Positions 28,069 through 39,983 of a stretch of 64,000 nucleotides of DNA are shown here, piece after piece; positions within the stretch are counted from its first letter, which is position 1; every line of letters begins with the position of its first letter. The position numbers were made by a program, and so were the translations under genes. The stretch lies in assembly GCF_000252445.1 (NCBI RefSeq), contig NC_017805.1:268094-332093 (forward strand), written 5' to 3'. The DNA comes from Deinococcus gobiensis I-0 (GTDB lineage: Bacteria; Deinococcota; Deinococci; Deinococcales; Deinococcaceae). A model generated the notes under the pieces. It did no database searches and had not been told where the DNA came from. It worked only from the letters and a program-made list of their open reading frames with translations.

Positions 28069-29505
28069 TTAGTACGCACCTTTACCAATCAAAACAACGC
28101 GAATTGTTTGCAAAAGTATAATTAGATCAAGCCAAGGAGACCAGTTGGTGATATAAAATTTGTCCATATTAAGACGTCCTTCAAAGGTTCCTCCACTACG
28201 TTCATTTACTTGCCAATAGCCAGTCATTCCAGGAGTAACTGATAGTATTTCATTCGTAAAACCGCTCATCTTGCTCAACTCACGTGGTAGATAAGGCCTA
28301 GGCCCCACTAAGCTCATTTGACCAAGTAGTACGTTCACTAACTGAGGCAGCTCATCAAGACTAGTCTTTCTTAGCAAACTACCAAACGGAGTTATACGTG
28401 GATCTTCGCGTAATTTATGAAATAAATCATATTCAGCCCTCTTCTCATCATCATCCTTCAACATCTCAATCAGTCTCTGCTCAGCATTTAAATACATGCT
28501 CCTAAACTTATAGCATGGGAACGTCTTTCCCTTCAAACCAACGCGGCTTGCCTTATAAAAGATAGGGCCGGGGCTATCTAGTTTAATTACAAGACCAATT
28601 ATAATAAAAAAAGGGATTACGATAATTAGAATAAGGAGAGAAATCACAATGTCTATCGTACGCTTAACAAATCGCGCCCGAATGCTGCTAAGGTTATTTC
28701 TGATTTCTAGGCTAACAATGCTGCCCATGTGGTGAGGTTGCAAGGCATGATTAGGAACACCAATTAGATCTGGAATAACCCAGGTAATTTGAAATGTACT
28801 ATAAAATCTATTGATAATGTTTTGTTGAGTGGCAGCACGCGCACCCGGTATAGAAATGAGCGCCTGTTTAGTACGCGGTTCATTCAAGGCGTCCTCCAGT
28901 GTTCCCACGATTGGTACACCCTCAATCAAATCTCCCTGAAGAGCAGGGTTATCATCGTATGCTGCAACTGGACGTAAACCATATGAAGGATTAAATTTTA
29001 ATTGATGGATTGCCAGAACAGCAGTTTGACCTGCACCTATAATACTTATTGTCCTCCCATAATAGCCAGCACGAATCATAATTATACGCAACAAATATCT
29101 CACAGGTAAGGCAAAAAGTAGAATCATTGTCCACTGCAATAAAATAGAAGTAAATGTGATATAAAGTTGATGAGCAGCGAAAACAGCTGCAAGCTGTGCT
29201 CCTAAGAGCTGTATCGTACCAACAGTATGTAGTCGCAATTCAGTTTGAGCAGAACGACCATATCCCGGATATAAACCTTGATAAGCCCGCCAGATAATCC
29301 ACAAGCTCAGCCAGACCACATAGGTCGCCCAATCAAATTTTAAATGACTAGTTGAATTCAAAAACAGTACACACAATCCCGCCGCGAATAAGCCGACCGC
29401 AAGATCACCAAGTAGAAGAATTAATGATTGTGGTAATTCGGTTAAACGAGAGCGCTCATGGGCACTAGAACCAGGCAGCGTAGGGATAACTGAAGGCAAA
29501 CCCAT
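28069..29505 (-). CDS. wbaP: undecaprenyl-phosphate sugar phosphotransferase (WbaP type)
   Basis: 478 aa polyprenyl-phosphate hexose-1-phosphate transferase. Four or five N-terminal membrane helices, a Rossmann-like middle domain (ISIIGAGQTAVLAIHQL), a further hydrophobic segment (about 285-310) and the C-terminal catalytic domain with SPGPIFYKASRVGLKGK, DELPQLVNVLLGQMSLVGPRP and PGMTGYWQVN. It starts glycan assembly by loading the first sugar phosphate (galactose or glucose in characterised relatives) onto undecaprenyl phosphate. A+T-rich, the upstream edge of the low-G+C core; the Wzc-like gene just before it is G+C-rich. Confidence 0.9.
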   Translation of the reverse strand: MGLPSVIPTLPGSSAHERSRLTELPQSLILLLGDLAVGLFAAGLCVLFLNSTSHLKFDWATYVVWLSLWIIWRAYQGLYPGYGRSAQTELRLHTVGTIQLLGAQLAAVFAAHQLYITFTSILLQWTMILLFALPVRYLLRIIMIRAGYYGRTISIIGAGQTAVLAIHQLKFNPSYGLRPVAAYDDNPALQGDLIEGVPIVGTLEDALNEPRTKQALISIPGARAATQQNIINRFYSTFQITWVIPDLIGVPNHALQPHHMGSIVSLEIRNNLSSIRARFVKRTIDIVISLLILIIVIPFFIIIGLVIKLDSPGPIFYKASRVGLKGKTFPCYKFRSMYLNAEQRLIEMLKDDDEKRAEYDLFHKLREDPRITPFGSLLRKTSLDELPQLVNVLLGQMSLVGPRPYLPRELSKMSGFTNEILSVTPGMTGYWQVNERSGGTFEGRLNMDKFYITNWSPWLDLIILLQTIRVVLIGKGAY

Positions 29506-29510
29506 GACCT

Positions 29511-31199
29511 TTACCGGTTGTCCGTACGCCGAGGCGTATAGCTATAGCCATAGTTCTGGCTATTGCGGCTAGAAACCGTCACCTTATTCAGCACGAAGCC
29601 GAGGATGGGCAAGCCACCCTGACGGGCGCGGCGCAGTAGCTGGCGCACCGTCTGAAGGCTAGTCTTACCCTCCTCGGTGACGATAAGCACACCATCAGTG
29701 TGTCGCCCCAGCACCAGACTGTCAGCCAACGAAAGCAGCGGGGGGCTATCGATAAGGACCAGATCGTAGCCTTGGCTCCACTGAGGCAGGATGCTTCCCA
29801 AATCGGATTGGTTCAGGAGAGGCAAACTGTCATGCAGGCCCGGCCCGGAGGGCAACACGTGGACCTGTGGCTCAACTTCCATCACTTGGACATTGCCTGG
29901 CTGCCGTAGGGCGTCCTGGAACGAGCGTGCGCCGCCCTCCTGCCCAGCGAGCTGAGTCCAATGGTGTTCACGCTCAAACTTATCCCACACTTCCTGCTGA
30001 GTACCCCGGCGCAGGTCAGCATCGATAATCAGTACTCGCTGCCCGCTCGCCGCAAAGCTATCGGCCAGTGTAGCGGTCAGGCTACTCTTGCCCTCTCCCG
30101 GCGAGGTAGAGGTCACGAGCACGCACAGGCTAGTCTTACGAGGCAGTTGTGACAGCAGGTTCACGCGCAAGAAGCCGATGGCCTCGTACAGTCCCGCCTG
30201 CCGCGCTGCGCGGACAATACCGCTCAGGACAATATCACGCTTGCGCAGACGGGGAATGGTTCCCAACGTTGGCAAACCGAAGTTCAGAAGATCCTCTTCT
30301 GAGCGCACCGAGCGGTCCATAATGACACGCAGCACAGCGAGACCCGATCCTAGTAGCAGGGTCAGTAGGCCCGCCAGAATAGCGTTGCGAGTCGGCCGGG
30401 GCGAAACCCGGTCAAGCGGCGCAACAGCTGGCGCGACTCTCTGTAGGTAGCCTGCGAGACCTACAACCTGAATGCCCGCCTCAGCCAGACTACGCTGCAC
30501 ACCGGCCCGTGCCGTGATCAGTGTCTGGCGCTCGACATCCGTCAAGTCCCCGGCGGCAAGCTGAGTATTGATGGAGGCAGCCTGTGCCCTCAGGGACGCC
30601 TGCGCCCGCTGGATGACGCTCAGCGCACGGCCCCGGTCCCAGCTCAGGAGAGCGTCAGCTGCGATATCGGTCAGGGCTGCTGCTGCCTGAGGCGTTGGCC
30701 CTCTGGCCGAGACGGTGTAAACTCCGTTGCCCTGCGAGTCCAACCGGGTCTGCAATTCGATGGTGCTCAGCGACTGACGTTGCAATTCCTTTTGCAGGTC
30801 AGTACTTAGGGCCGCGCGCTGCGAGGCGGAGAATTGCGGGGTATTCTGTACCTGCTTGATAATACTGCCCAGCACCACTGGACCCTGTAGGGCCTCCTGA
30901 AGCGCCCCGGGGGGCAGCGGCGCAGCCGTGATCAGCGAGTTGCCGCCCACATTAACGTTCCCCGAAGTCACTAGACTGGAGGAAGCGACATAAACACTGG
31001 GCTGCGAGCGCGACCAGACATAGACCACTCCCCCCGCAAGCGCTGCTGTCAGCAGAATCCAAGGCAGTCGGCGGCGCACGCCCTGCCACAGCGCCCCCAG
31101 TTCAATCTCGTTGTCGTCCCCACCATTTCCTGGAGCGGGCGGCTGCGGCCCACGTTGGCGCGGCACGTTTTGAATATCGTCAGTAGGGAAAGCGGTCAT
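29511..31199 (-). CDS. wzc: Wzc-like chain-length regulator with BY-kinase domain
   Basis: 562 aa. One membrane helix near residues 47-63, a Wzz-type periplasmic region, a second helix near 273-293, then a bacterial tyrosine kinase with Walker [17 protein letters not shown] (about 364-379), Walker A' [10 protein letters not shown] and [14 protein letters not shown]. The C-terminal tail ends with the tyrosine group [10 protein letters not shown], the expected autophosphorylation cluster, although short. It controls polymer length and export. The ATG overlaps the stop of the upstream manC-like gene. Confidence 0.9.
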   Translation of the reverse strand: MTAFPTDDIQNVPRQRGPQPPAPGNGGDDNEIELGALWQGVRRRLPWILLTAALAGGVVYVWSRSQPSVYVASSSLVTSGNVNVGGNSLITAAPLPPGALQEALQGPVVLGSIIKQVQNTPQFSASQRAALSTDLQKELQRQSLSTIELQTRLDSQGNGVYTVSARGPTPQAAAALTDIAADALLSWDRGRALSVIQRAQASLRAQAASINTQLAAGDLTDVERQTLITARAGVQRSLAEAGIQVVGLAGYLQRVAPAVAPLDRVSPRPTRNAILAGLLTLLLGSGLAVLRVIMDRSVRSEEDLLNFGLPTLGTIPRLRKRDIVLSGIVRAARQAGLYEAIGFLRVNLLSQLPRKTSLCVLVTSTSPGEGKSSLTATLADSFAASGQRVLIIDADLRRGTQQEVWDKFEREHHWTQLAGQEGGARSFQDALRQPGNVQVMEVEPQVHVLPSGPGLHDSLPLLNQSDLGSILPQWSQGYDLVLIDSPPLLSLADSLVLGRHTDGVLIVTEEGKTSLQTVRQLLRRARQGGLPILGFVLNKVTVSSRNSQNYGYSYTPRRTDNR

Positions 31200-32299
31200 G
31201 CGAAGCGCTCCAGTTCCGGGTGGGCTTTGAGCTGCTGCACGACTTGCTTGATATCCTGGGTCCGATCTTTGCGCACCACCAAAGTTACCTCACTGGCCCG
31301 CACCACGACGACATCGTCGAGGCCGATGGTCGCGATCAGGTCATCACCACTGGTGGTATAGAGAATGGCTCCCCCCGTGTCCAGGCCTACATGACGGCCG
31401 ACCGCCACGTTCTCTCCCTCACCTTTGAGCAGCCGTTCAAGCGCGTTCCAGTCGCCCATGTCATCCCAGCCGAACTCGGCGGGAATCACGGTCACCTGAT
31501 CAGAACGTTCCAGGATTGCGTAATCAATGCTGATTTTGCGCAGCTGCGGGAAGATATCGCGTACGGTCGGGCGCATCGGGCCATTGTCCCGCACGGCCTG
31601 AGAAAGCTGCGTGTACAGCTCAGGCTGATATTGCTCGAAAGCCTTCAGGATCGCTTCCACCTTCCAGATGAACATGCCACTGTTCCAGCTGTACCCGCCC
31701 GCCTCGAGAAAGCTCTGGGCTGTGTGGCTGTCCGGCTTTTCCGTGAAGCGGGAGACCGCATAAGCAGACAGACCCAGATCAGGAGCGATGAGATCTCCCT
31801 GCTGGATGTATCCATATCCTGTGGCGGGAAAGGTCGGTGCTACTCCAATGGTGACCAAGCGACCGGTCTGGGAAGCGACATCAACAGCGCGGCGAACAAC
31901 TTCTAGGAAAGCTTGCAAAGAGTTGATCCGGTGATCGGCCGGAAAGACCCCCATGACTGCCTGCGGCTGGGTCTGAGCAATCTTGAGAGCTGCGTAAAGC
32001 ACTGCCGGCGCTGTATCGCGGGCCACAGGCTCCACGAGCAGATTCTCAATAGGCATCTCGGGCAACTGCTCGAGCACCTGACCCCGGTAGTCTGTACTTG
32101 TGATCACCATAACCTGCCCGGCATCGCCCGCAAGTTGCGCCAGACGGTCGCTGGTCGCCTGCAACAGGCTGCGACCAGAGTCGTCCAGTGTGAGAAATTG
32201 TTTGGGGCGGTGGCGCCGGGAAAGTGGCCAGAAACGCTCTCCACTACCACCCGCGAGAATCACCGGCACGAACATTGAGGTCGTGTCCATCTGGCTCAT
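31196..32299 (-). CDS. manC: mannose-1-phosphate guanylyltransferase
   Basis: About 367 aa. The signature [24 protein letters not shown] is that of GDP-mannose pyrophosphorylases, with [29 protein letters not shown] and WNSGMFIWK downstream. It makes GDP-mannose from mannose-1-phosphate and GTP, feeding mannosyl units to the glycan. The C-terminal isomerase domain of bifunctional enzymes is absent. The start at 32299 is chosen over 32290; both are plausible and no clear ribosome site decides. First gene of the long minus-strand operon. Confidence 0.9.
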   Translation of the reverse strand: MSQMDTTSMFVPVILAGGSGERFWPLSRRHRPKQFLTLDDSGRSLLQATSDRLAQLAGDAGQVMVITSTDYRGQVLEQLPEMPIENLLVEPVARDTAPAVLYAALKIAQTQPQAVMGVFPADHRINSLQAFLEVVRRAVDVASQTGRLVTIGVAPTFPATGYGYIQQGDLIAPDLGLSAYAVSRFTEKPDSHTAQSFLEAGGYSWNSGMFIWKVEAILKAFEQYQPELYTQLSQAVRDNGPMRPTVRDIFPQLRKISIDYAILERSDQVTVIPAEFGWDDMGDWNALERLLKGEGENVAVGRHVGLDTGGAILYTTSGDDLIATIGLDDVVVVRASEVTLVVRKDRTQDIKQVVQQLKAHPELERFA

Positions 32300-32543
32300 T
32301 CTGGCACACTGAGGCAAAAAGGAAGTCAGATACGCGAGGTGTTCATTTTTACCCTCGGGCACACTGAACCATGCCCAAAAGTGTACGTTTTCTGATGGTT
32401 ATCTGATGGAGTGATTTCTCATGGACGTATCCCAAAACCCCGTATAGAAGCGTGAGAAGACTTCGACCTTTGGAGCGACACTCAAGGAACGAACAGATCC
32501 GTCCCTCTCCTGCGCGGCTGTCTTGCGCTTATCCTGTTCACAC

Positions 32544-33602
32544 ATGAAAGCCATTATCCCTGCCGCTGGACTCGGCACCCGCCTGCGTCCGCTCACCTTC
32601 ACGCGCCCCAAGCCTGTCCTGCGGGTCGCCGGGCAGCCGATCATCCGCCACGCCATTCGGACCCTGCAGGAAGCAGGCATCAGTGAGATCGGCATCGTGG
32701 TGTCGCAGCTCACGCGCGAGGAGATCGCCCACGCCATCCGCAACGTCACGGGCGCGCAGATCACCCTGATCGACCAGAACGAGCAGCTCGGGCTGGGACA
32801 CGCGGTCCTGACCGCCCGCGAGTGGGTGGGCCAGGACGATTTCTGCGTGTACCTGGGCGACAACCTCTTCGAGTACGGCGCGCGGCCCTTCGTCGAGCGC
32901 TTTCAGGAGGCGCGGCCCGACGCCCTGATCGCCCTCGTGCAGGTCGAGGATCCTACCGCCTTCGGGGTGGCGCAGATGGACGGCGAGCGCATCGTGCGGC
33001 TCATCGAGAAGCCCAAGAACCCGCCCAGCAACCTCGCAGTGGCGGGCCTGTACTGCTTCACGGCGCGGCTCTTCGAGATGCTCGACGGCATGCCGCCCTC
33101 GGCGCGCGGCGAGTACGAAATCACCGACGGCATCCAGCGCCTGATCGAGGCCGGGGCCACCGTGATGGGCCAGCCGGTCGTCGGCTGGTGGAAGGACACC
33201 GGCCGTCCCACCGACCTGCTCGAAGCCAACCACCTGCTGCTGGAAAAGCTGGAAAACGATATTCAGGGCGAGGTCATCGAGACGCGGGTCAGTGGCCGGG
33301 TCGTCATTCCCGAGTCGTCACGGGTGGTACGCAGCAAGATCGTGGGGCCCGTCATCATCGGAGAGAACGTGGTCATCGAGGACGCCTACATCGGGCCGTT
33401 CACCAGCATCGGGCGCAACAGCATCATTCGGCACGCGGAGGTTGAGCACAGCGTCATCGACGCTGACGCCGTCATCGAGAACCTGAACACCCGTCTTCAG
33501 GACTGCCTGATCGGCGTGCGCGCCCAGGTCCGGGGCGGGCGCACCGTGCCGCGCACGCACAAGCTCACGGTATCGGACGCGAGCATCGTCGAACTGGCCT
33601 GA
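32544..33602 (+). CDS. rmlA: glucose-1-phosphate thymidylyltransferase-like, long form
   Basis: 352 aa. The nucleotidyltransferase domain begins [26 protein letters not shown], with LGDNLFEYG and [18 protein letters not shown]; a C-terminal left-handed beta-helix follows (hexapeptide repeats around [38 protein letters not shown]). This matches the long RmlA subgroup, which makes dTDP-glucose, though UDP-sugar synthesis by relatives cannot be excluded. TATCCT ends 8 bases before the ATG, so the mRNA is nearly leaderless. Divergent from the manC operon; the 244 bases between hold both promoters but no other feature I could support. Confidence 0.88.
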   Translation: MKAIIPAAGLGTRLRPLTFTRPKPVLRVAGQPIIRHAIRTLQEAGISEIGIVVSQLTREEIAHAIRNVTGAQITLIDQNEQLGLGHAVLTAREWVGQDDFCVYLGDNLFEYGARPFVERFQEARPDALIALVQVEDPTAFGVAQMDGERIVRLIEKPKNPPSNLAVAGLYCFTARLFEMLDGMPPSARGEYEITDGIQRLIEAGATVMGQPVVGWWKDTGRPTDLLEANHLLLEKLENDIQGEVIETRVSGRVVIPESSRVVRSKIVGPVIIGENVVIEDAYIGPFTSIGRNSIIRHAEVEHSVIDADAVIENLNTRLQDCLIGVRAQVRGGRTVPRTHKLTVSDASIVELA

Positions 33603-33605
33603 GCC

Positions 33606-34223
33606 TCAATTTGGTGACAGCACCACCGGCTGCCACCCCCGTAGGCTGTTGAGGTGCCAGACCTCGGCGGCCTGCGTGAGGTGTTCCCGGGTCAGCAGGG
33701 CTTCAGAGATCTCCCCCGTTGCCAGGGCCGCCGCGCGCGCCACGCCGGGCAGCACGCCCGCCGCCAGCGGGGGAGTCATCAGCCGGCCCCCAAGCCGTAG
33801 CACCACCGTTCCGGTCGTGAATTCGGTCAACTCACCGCGCTCGTTCCAGAGCAGGACTTCCTGAAGGTCCGGCTGGGCAGCGCGGTGGGCCTCGTACACG
33901 GCGCGGTCGGTGGTCTTGTGGGCAAGATGGGGGTCGCCACTCCGAATCGGTGTGCGCGCCAGGGCCGCGCGCAGGGGCACAGGCTCGTCCACCAGTGGCA
34001 GGGCCTGTGCTGAGAGGTCGCCGTCCGGGGCGCACAGCAGCCGCAGGCGCCACACGCCGGCCGGATGCTCGGTGGCCCGCTGCCGGGCCAGGGTGCACAG
34101 CGCCGACCGGTCGAGGGACCAGCCGAAGTGCCGCGCCGAAGCCGCCATACGGTCCAGGTGCGCGTCCAGGGCGGGCAGTTGGCCGGTCTCCAGGCGCAGG
34201 GTTTCGAGCAGAGAAAAGGTCAA
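33606..34223 (-). CDS. pabC: aminodeoxychorismate lyase-like class IV aminotransferase
   Basis: PLP enzyme of fold type IV, 205 aa, somewhat short. FSLLETLRLETGQLPALDAHLDRM holds the conserved N-terminal HLxR region, TDRAVYEAHRA contains a truncated Lys region, and LLWNERGELTEFTTGTVVLRLGG and LPGVAR are the class IV motifs. It releases pyruvate from aminodeoxychorismate to give p-aminobenzoate for folate. The start is TTG at 34223, overlapping the pabB stop and preceded by GAGGAG. The visible KTTDR segment should contain the PLP lysine. Confidence 0.86.
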   Translation of the reverse strand: MTFSLLETLRLETGQLPALDAHLDRMAASARHFGWSLDRSALCTLARQRATEHPAGVWRLRLLCAPDGDLSAQALPLVDEPVPLRAALARTPIRSGDPHLAHKTTDRAVYEAHRAAQPDLQEVLLWNERGELTEFTTGTVVLRLGGRLMTPPLAAGVLPGVARAAALATGEISEALLTREHLTQAAEVWHLNSLRGWQPVVLSPN

Positions 34224-35410
34224 GGCTCTCCTCTTCCGACCAGCCCCCGCACGACTGCCGCCTTCGTCAGGACCTCGGCATATTCGCCGCCCGGGGTCGA
34301 GTCCCACGTCACGCCGCCCCCTACGCCGTACTCAGCCATGCCACGCGCCATATCGAGGGTGACGGTGCGGATGGGCACGTTGAAGGCCATCCCGCCCCCC
34401 GGCGACAGATGACCGACCGCGCCGCAGTACACGCCACGCGGCGCTTTTTCCAGCGTGCGGATCAGGCGCATGGTGCTCACCTTGGGGGCGCCCGTCACCG
34501 AACCGCAGGGAAAGAGCGCGCCGAACATCTCGGCCAGCTTGATACCGGGCCGCAGTTCGGCGCGCACGGTGGAGGTCATGGTGTGCAAAGTTGGATGCGT
34601 CTCGACCTCGAAGAGCCGGGGCACCGCGACCGTCCCGAAGCGGGCCACGCGCCCCAGGTCGTTGCGCAGCAGGTCCACGATCATCAGGTTCTCGGCACGC
34701 TCTTTGGGCGAGGTACGCAAGGTGGCGATGCGGGCGGCGTCCTCCTGCGGGGTCTCTCCCCTGGGCGCGGTGCCCTTCATGGGCCGGGTCAGGATCTCGC
34801 GGTCAGAGACGCTGAAGAACAATTCCGGCGACACCGAGAGCACCCGCCAGCGCCCCGCGTTCAGGTAGGCCGAGTACCGGGTGGGCTGCGCGCGGCTCAG
34901 GGCCATGAACAGGGCGAGGTCGTCCCCGGCGAAGGGCGCCCGCAGGCGAAGGGTGTGATTCACCTGATAGGTGTTGCCCTCGGCGATCTGCCGCCGGATC
35001 TCGGTGATGGCGGCGGCGTACTCCGTCTCCGGGCCGTCCGGAACCCACTCGCCGAGGCTGAAGCCCCCAACAGGGCCGGGCAGGTCGTCCAGTTCCTCGA
35101 ACTCCGTGAACAGGGCGAACCACAGCAGCGGCATCTCCCCGGCCGGGTGGGTGACGAGGGCCGGGTCGAAGGCCGGGGCCGCCTCGTAGCCCACAAACCC
35201 GGCGGCGTACAGACCGGCGGCGACGGCCTCCTCGACCTCCTCCAGCGCAGGAAGCACCTCGGCCAGCGTATGCGCCGTGACCACCCGCACGGGGTCGCGC
35301 AGCAGGCGCCAGCGAGGTAGAGCCGTGACGGGGTCGCCGGGCGCGGCGAAGCGCAGCAGGGCCGTAACGGGCGGGGAACTGGACTGCTCTAGGCTGAACA
35401 CGCCCCTCAT
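34220..35410 (-). CDS. pabB: aminodeoxychorismate synthase component I
   Basis: Chorismate-binding enzyme, 396 aa. Active-site segments SPELFFSV, TRPMKGTAPRGET, NLMIVDLLRNDLGRV, PCGSVTGAPKVSTMRLI and GVGGGVTWDSTP identify PabB/TrpE. Pairing with a pabC-like gene by a 4-base overlap favours PabB. It aminates chorismate with help from a glutaminase subunit that is not encoded here. The ATG at 35410 is the only sensible start. Confidence 0.9.
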   Translation of the reverse strand: MRGVFSLEQSSSPPVTALLRFAAPGDPVTALPRWRLLRDPVRVVTAHTLAEVLPALEEVEEAVAAGLYAAGFVGYEAAPAFDPALVTHPAGEMPLLWFALFTEFEELDDLPGPVGGFSLGEWVPDGPETEYAAAITEIRRQIAEGNTYQVNHTLRLRAPFAGDDLALFMALSRAQPTRYSAYLNAGRWRVLSVSPELFFSVSDREILTRPMKGTAPRGETPQEDAARIATLRTSPKERAENLMIVDLLRNDLGRVARFGTVAVPRLFEVETHPTLHTMTSTVRAELRPGIKLAEMFGALFPCGSVTGAPKVSTMRLIRTLEKAPRGVYCGAVGHLSPGGGMAFNVPIRTVTLDMARGMAEYGVGGGVTWDSTPGGEYAEVLTKAAVVRGLVGRGEP

Positions 35411-35488
35411 TGTGACGGTCCTCTCCCGGTCCGGCGGGGGGTGCGAGAATGGCGGTCCACCCCCCGCCCCTCACCGGAGGAACACCGC

Positions 35489-36823
35489 ATGGACCCTGCG
35501 CCCACCGATACCCTGATGCACGAACAGCCGGCCCATATCATCCTCTTCCGCCGCGTCGCCGCCGACAATGCCGGGCTGCTCGCGGCCGTGCTGGACGTCT
35601 CGCCGCTGCCCGGCCCGTCGGCGCGGGCGACGCGCACGGTCCTGAGCACGGCCAACGGCGTCCACGCGCGGGTATACCGCAGCCTGGGCGTGGCGGTCGC
35701 CACCCTGACCCCCGGCGAGATCACGCGGCTGCGCGCGCTCGACGAGGTCGTGGCCGTGCTGCCCAACGAGGAGCGCCACCTGCCCGGCGACCTGCGGGAG
35801 GGCATGCGGCCCGGCATCCAGATCGAGCCCCCGGAGGACCAGGCCGAAGACACCGACGGCGAGGCCCCCGCCGAGGACACGCTGCCCCAGATCGGGCTGT
35901 ATCCCGGCCCCGACGTGCCCACCGGGCGGGGGGTGAAGGTCGCGGTGCTCGACACCGGCGTGGACCTCGCGCACCCCGACCTGACGGTACTACCCGGCAA
36001 CGCCGTGAGTTTCGTGGCGAGCGAGCCGGGCGCGCAGGACGAGCACGGCCACGGCACCCATTGCGCCGGGGTAGTGGCGGGCCGCGCCCAGCCGGCGGGC
36101 GGGCGGCGCTACGGAGTCGCCCCGGAGGTCACGCTGCTGGTCGCCAAGGTGCTGGACCGCAGCGGGCGCGGCACCGACGACCAGATCATCGACGCCATCG
36201 ACTGGGCGACCGACCAGGGGGCCGAGGTGCTGTCCATGAGCCTGGGCTCGGCCCGGCCTGCCGGCAGCCCGCCCAGCGTGCGCTATGAGGTGATCGCCCG
36301 GCGCCTGCTGGAGCAGGGCGTGCTGCTGGTCGCCGCCGCCGGCAACGAGAGCCTGCGCCCCGAGATGGTGGCCCCGGTCGGCAACCCCGCCGCGTGTGCC
36401 AGCGTGCTCGCCGTGGGGGCGGTGGACGGCCGCGACCGCATCGCCCGCTTCTCGTGCGGGGACGTGGACGGCCTGGGCGCGGTGGACGTGGTCGCCCCTG
36501 GCGTGGGCGTGCTCTCGGCGTGGCCGGGCGGCGGCACGCGGCGCCTGAGCGGCACGAGCATGGCGACCCCGCACGTCGCGGGGCTGGCAGCGCTGCACGC
36601 CCAGGCGAATGCGGGGCTGAGCGGGCGCGCGCTGTGGGACCGCCTAGTCGCCTCGGCGCGGCCGGTGCCGGGCCTCGCCCCGAGCGACGGCGGGGCTGGG
36701 GTCGCGCAGGCCCCGCAGGCGGAGGAGGCCGCTCCAGGAAACGCCTGGAGCCGGCACAACGTCGGCAGGTCACTTTCGCGGCGCGCGCCAGCCGTACACT
36801 GCCTCCCAGGAGGCCTGCCCTGA
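35489..36823 (+). CDS. subtilisin-like serine protease without signal peptide
   Basis: S8 protease, 444 aa. An I9-like prodomain (about residues 16-98, ending DEVVAVLPNEERH) is followed by the catalytic domain with Asp155 ([14 protein letters not shown]), His188 (HGHGTHCAG) and Ser357 (GTSMATPHVAG). No Sec signal or lipobox precedes the prodomain, so the protein is either intracellular or exported by another route. The ATG at 35489 has a strong GGAGGA site. The C-terminal about 45 residues after VPGLAPSDGG are low-complexity and end just before a small prodomain-like gene. Confidence 0.88.
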   Translation: MDPAPTDTLMHEQPAHIILFRRVAADNAGLLAAVLDVSPLPGPSARATRTVLSTANGVHARVYRSLGVAVATLTPGEITRLRALDEVVAVLPNEERHLPGDLREGMRPGIQIEPPEDQAEDTDGEAPAEDTLPQIGLYPGPDVPTGRGVKVAVLDTGVDLAHPDLTVLPGNAVSFVASEPGAQDEHGHGTHCAGVVAGRAQPAGGRRYGVAPEVTLLVAKVLDRSGRGTDDQIIDAIDWATDQGAEVLSMSLGSARPAGSPPSVRYEVIARRLLEQGVLLVAAAGNESLRPEMVAPVGNPAACASVLAVGAVDGRDRIARFSCGDVDGLGAVDVVAPGVGVLSAWPGGGTRRLSGTSMATPHVAGLAALHAQANAGLSGRALWDRLVASARPVPGLAPSDGGAGVAQAPQAEEAAPGNAWSRHNVGRSLSRRAPAVHCLPGGLP

Positions 36824-36825
36824 CC

Positions 36826-37050
36826 ATGCGCGTACACATCACCCTCGATCCGGACTGTTCGCCGCAGGAGTTCGACCCGCAGGAGGTCCGCAGCCAGCTG
36901 GAGGAGGCGGGCGTACGCGAGATCAGTACCCGGCACCTCGCCCGTTTTGGGCTGGTGTCGGGACAACTGGACCGGGGGCAGTTCGCGGCGGTCGAAGCCC
37001 TGCCCATCGTGCACGCGGTCGAGGCCGACGGCGTGGTCAAGGCGATCTGA
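36826..37050 (+). CDS. small protein resembling a subtilase prodomain (I9-like), unproven
   Basis: 74 aa, starting 2 bases after the protease stop, with CCAGGAGG upstream of the ATG. The order beta (MRVHITL), helix (PQEVRSQLEEAG), beta (FGLVSGQL), helix (RGQFAAVEAL), beta (IVHAVEADGVVKAI) and the ending VEADGVVKAI resemble peptidase inhibitor I9/prodomain folds. It may be a stand-alone inhibitor or folding helper for the adjacent protease. The similarity is weak and judged by eye. Confidence 0.7.
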   Translation: MRVHITLDPDCSPQEFDPQEVRSQLEEAGVREISTRHLARFGLVSGQLDRGQFAAVEALPIVHAVEADGVVKAI

Positions 37051-37103
37051 TATTTTCGCCTTCTCTCGGACTCGCCGTTAACTTCAATTGAGCTGCCGAA
37101 GGC

Positions 37104-38441
<1,338 letters not shown>

Positions 38442-38496
38442 GTCCCCGTCATGATACGGCGAGAGACGTTTCTCTAGAAACGAGGCTAGAAAACCA

Positions 38497-38522
38497 GGAG
38501 TCACGTTTCCCACGTGACCTCC
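38497..38522 (-). terminator. terminator after lipoprotein subtilase
   Basis: TCACGT (38501-38506) pairs with ACGTGA (38512-38517), extended by GGAG and CCTCC with one bulge. On the minus strand a GGTTTTCT tract follows, as expected for intrinsic termination of the upstream protease gene. Confidence 0.6.
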
Positions 38523-38537
38523 CAGCTAACCGGACAA

Positions 38538-39983
38538 CTACCGCAGCGCCGCCTTCACTGCCGCCTCGGCGTCGAGAAACTTCAGGGTGTTGACCTGCCG
38601 CGTGTTGCCCAGCAGTAGGCCTTTGACCTGCGCGGCACTCAGGTTCGGGTTGACCGAACGGATCAGCGCCGCGACCCCGCTGACCAGGGGCGCAGCCTCG
38701 CTGGTTCCGGCGCGCAGCGTGTAGCCGCCCTGGTCGCGGGTCGCCAGCACGAGCTGGTCGTAGGAATTGCTCGTGTAGCAGTTGGCCGTGCCAGTCCCCG
38801 CGTTGCCCCCCGGCGCGACGATGTCGAGCTGACGCGAGCCGCTGGCGTTGCCGGGCCGGGCACTGTAGCAGGCGAGCGAGTCCTCGCGGCCCACCGCCCC
38901 CACGGCGATCACGTTAGCGTTGCTGGCCGGGTAGTAGATGCCGTCGCCGCTGGTGTTGCCGGCCGCCGCCACGAGGACGGCGCTGGACGCGGCGCTCGCC
39001 AGGGCATCGTCGAGGGCCTGGTCGCCGGGGTTGCCCTTGATACCCAGACTCATGTTCACGACTTTGGCCCCCTGGCCCACCGCGTAGTTCAGCCCATTGC
39101 GGATGGACACGGTACTGGCCCCCACCGCGCCGCCCTGCTCGTTGATCACCTTGATGGGCAGGACGTTCTGGCCCTGCCAGGTCACGCCCGCGAGGCCGGT
39201 ACCGTTGTTGGTCGCTGCGCCGATGAGGCCCGCGCTGCTCGTGCCGTGGCCCCGGTCGCCCTGCGACACCTCGGGGGCGCCGTCGCTGCCGCCTCCGCAG
39301 TTGTCGAAGGTGCGCCCAGGCAGCAGACGGCCCGTCAGGTCCGGATGGCCGTCGTCCACCCCGGTATCGAGCACGGCGGTGAGGGCAGCGGTCAGCGGTT
39401 TACCTGCCGTCTGTACGGCGGCCCAGGCCTCAGGAGCCCGGATACGGGTCAGATAGTCCTGATCGTAGAGACTCCCGGCGACCTGCACACCGGCGTTGCC
39501 CGGATACCCCGGATCGTTGGGCACGGCGAGGGGCGCGTACAGGAAGTTGGGCTGGGCGCGTACACCCACCGCCTGGAGGCGCAGGGCGAAGGCCCGGTCC
39601 TCCTGCCCGGACGGCGTGAAGGCCAGGGTCAGCGTGTCGTCCACGCGCAGGGTCCGCACGCCGCTCAGCACCTGGAGGCTCTGGGCGCTCAGGCTGCCCC
39701 CACCGACGAGCAGCACCTGTCCCGCGATATGGGGCGCGCTCCAGTCGGCCGCCGGAGCGCTGCCTTGAGGGGCCGGCGCGCCGCCCGTCGCCAAGCCTGA
39801 GGCCTGCACCGCGCCCGGCAGACTCTGGGTACAGACACCGGTGCCGCCGCCTCCACCCCCACCGCCGCCCCCGCCCCCGCCCCCGTTGCCCCCGCCGTTG
39901 CCGGGGTCCACGCCCACGTTCCCACAGCCCGCGAGCAGCAGCGCCATGCCCAGCAGGGCCACACATGCAGAATGTCGTCTCAT
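38538..39983 (-). CDS. lipoprotein subtilisin-like serine protease
   Basis: 481 aa. The lipoprotein signal peptide has lipobox LLAGC (Cys20). A glycine-rich linker (about residues 29-47, mostly Gly) tethers a prodomain and an S8 catalytic domain with Asp in [14 protein letters not shown], His in [11 protein letters not shown] and Ser in [19 protein letters not shown] is a variant of the usual GTSMATP but keeps the catalytic Ser. The protein would be surface-anchored and act outside the cytoplasm. The ATG at 39983 starts the signal peptide directly. Confidence 0.9.
   Translation of the reverse strand: MRRHSACVALLGMALLLAGCGNVGVDPGNGGGNGGGGGGGGGGGGGGTGVCTQSLPGAVQASGLATGGAPAPQGSAPAADWSAPHIAGQVLLVGGGSLSAQSLQVLSGVRTLRVDDTLTLAFTPSGQEDRAFALRLQAVGVRAQPNFLYAPLAVPNDPGYPGNAGVQVAGSLYDQDYLTRIRAPEAWAAVQTAGKPLTAALTAVLDTGVDDGHPDLTGRLLPGRTFDNCGGGSDGAPEVSQGDRGHGTSSAGLIGAATNNGTGLAGVTWQGQNVLPIKVINEQGGAVGASTVSIRNGLNYAVGQGAKVVNMSLGIKGNPGDQALDDALASAASSAVLVAAAGNTSGDGIYYPASNANVIAVGAVGREDSLACYSARPGNASGSRQLDIVAPGGNAGTGTANCYTSNSYDQLVLATRDQGGYTLRAGTSEAAPLVSGVAALIRSVNPNLSAAQVKGLLLGNTRQVNTLKFLDAEAAVKAALR

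Noticed and set aside
39838..39900. Glycine-codon repeat in the lipoprotein subtilase as a possible mobile or CRISPR-like repeat
   Set aside because: It is an in-frame poly-Gly linker after the lipobox, common in surface proteins.
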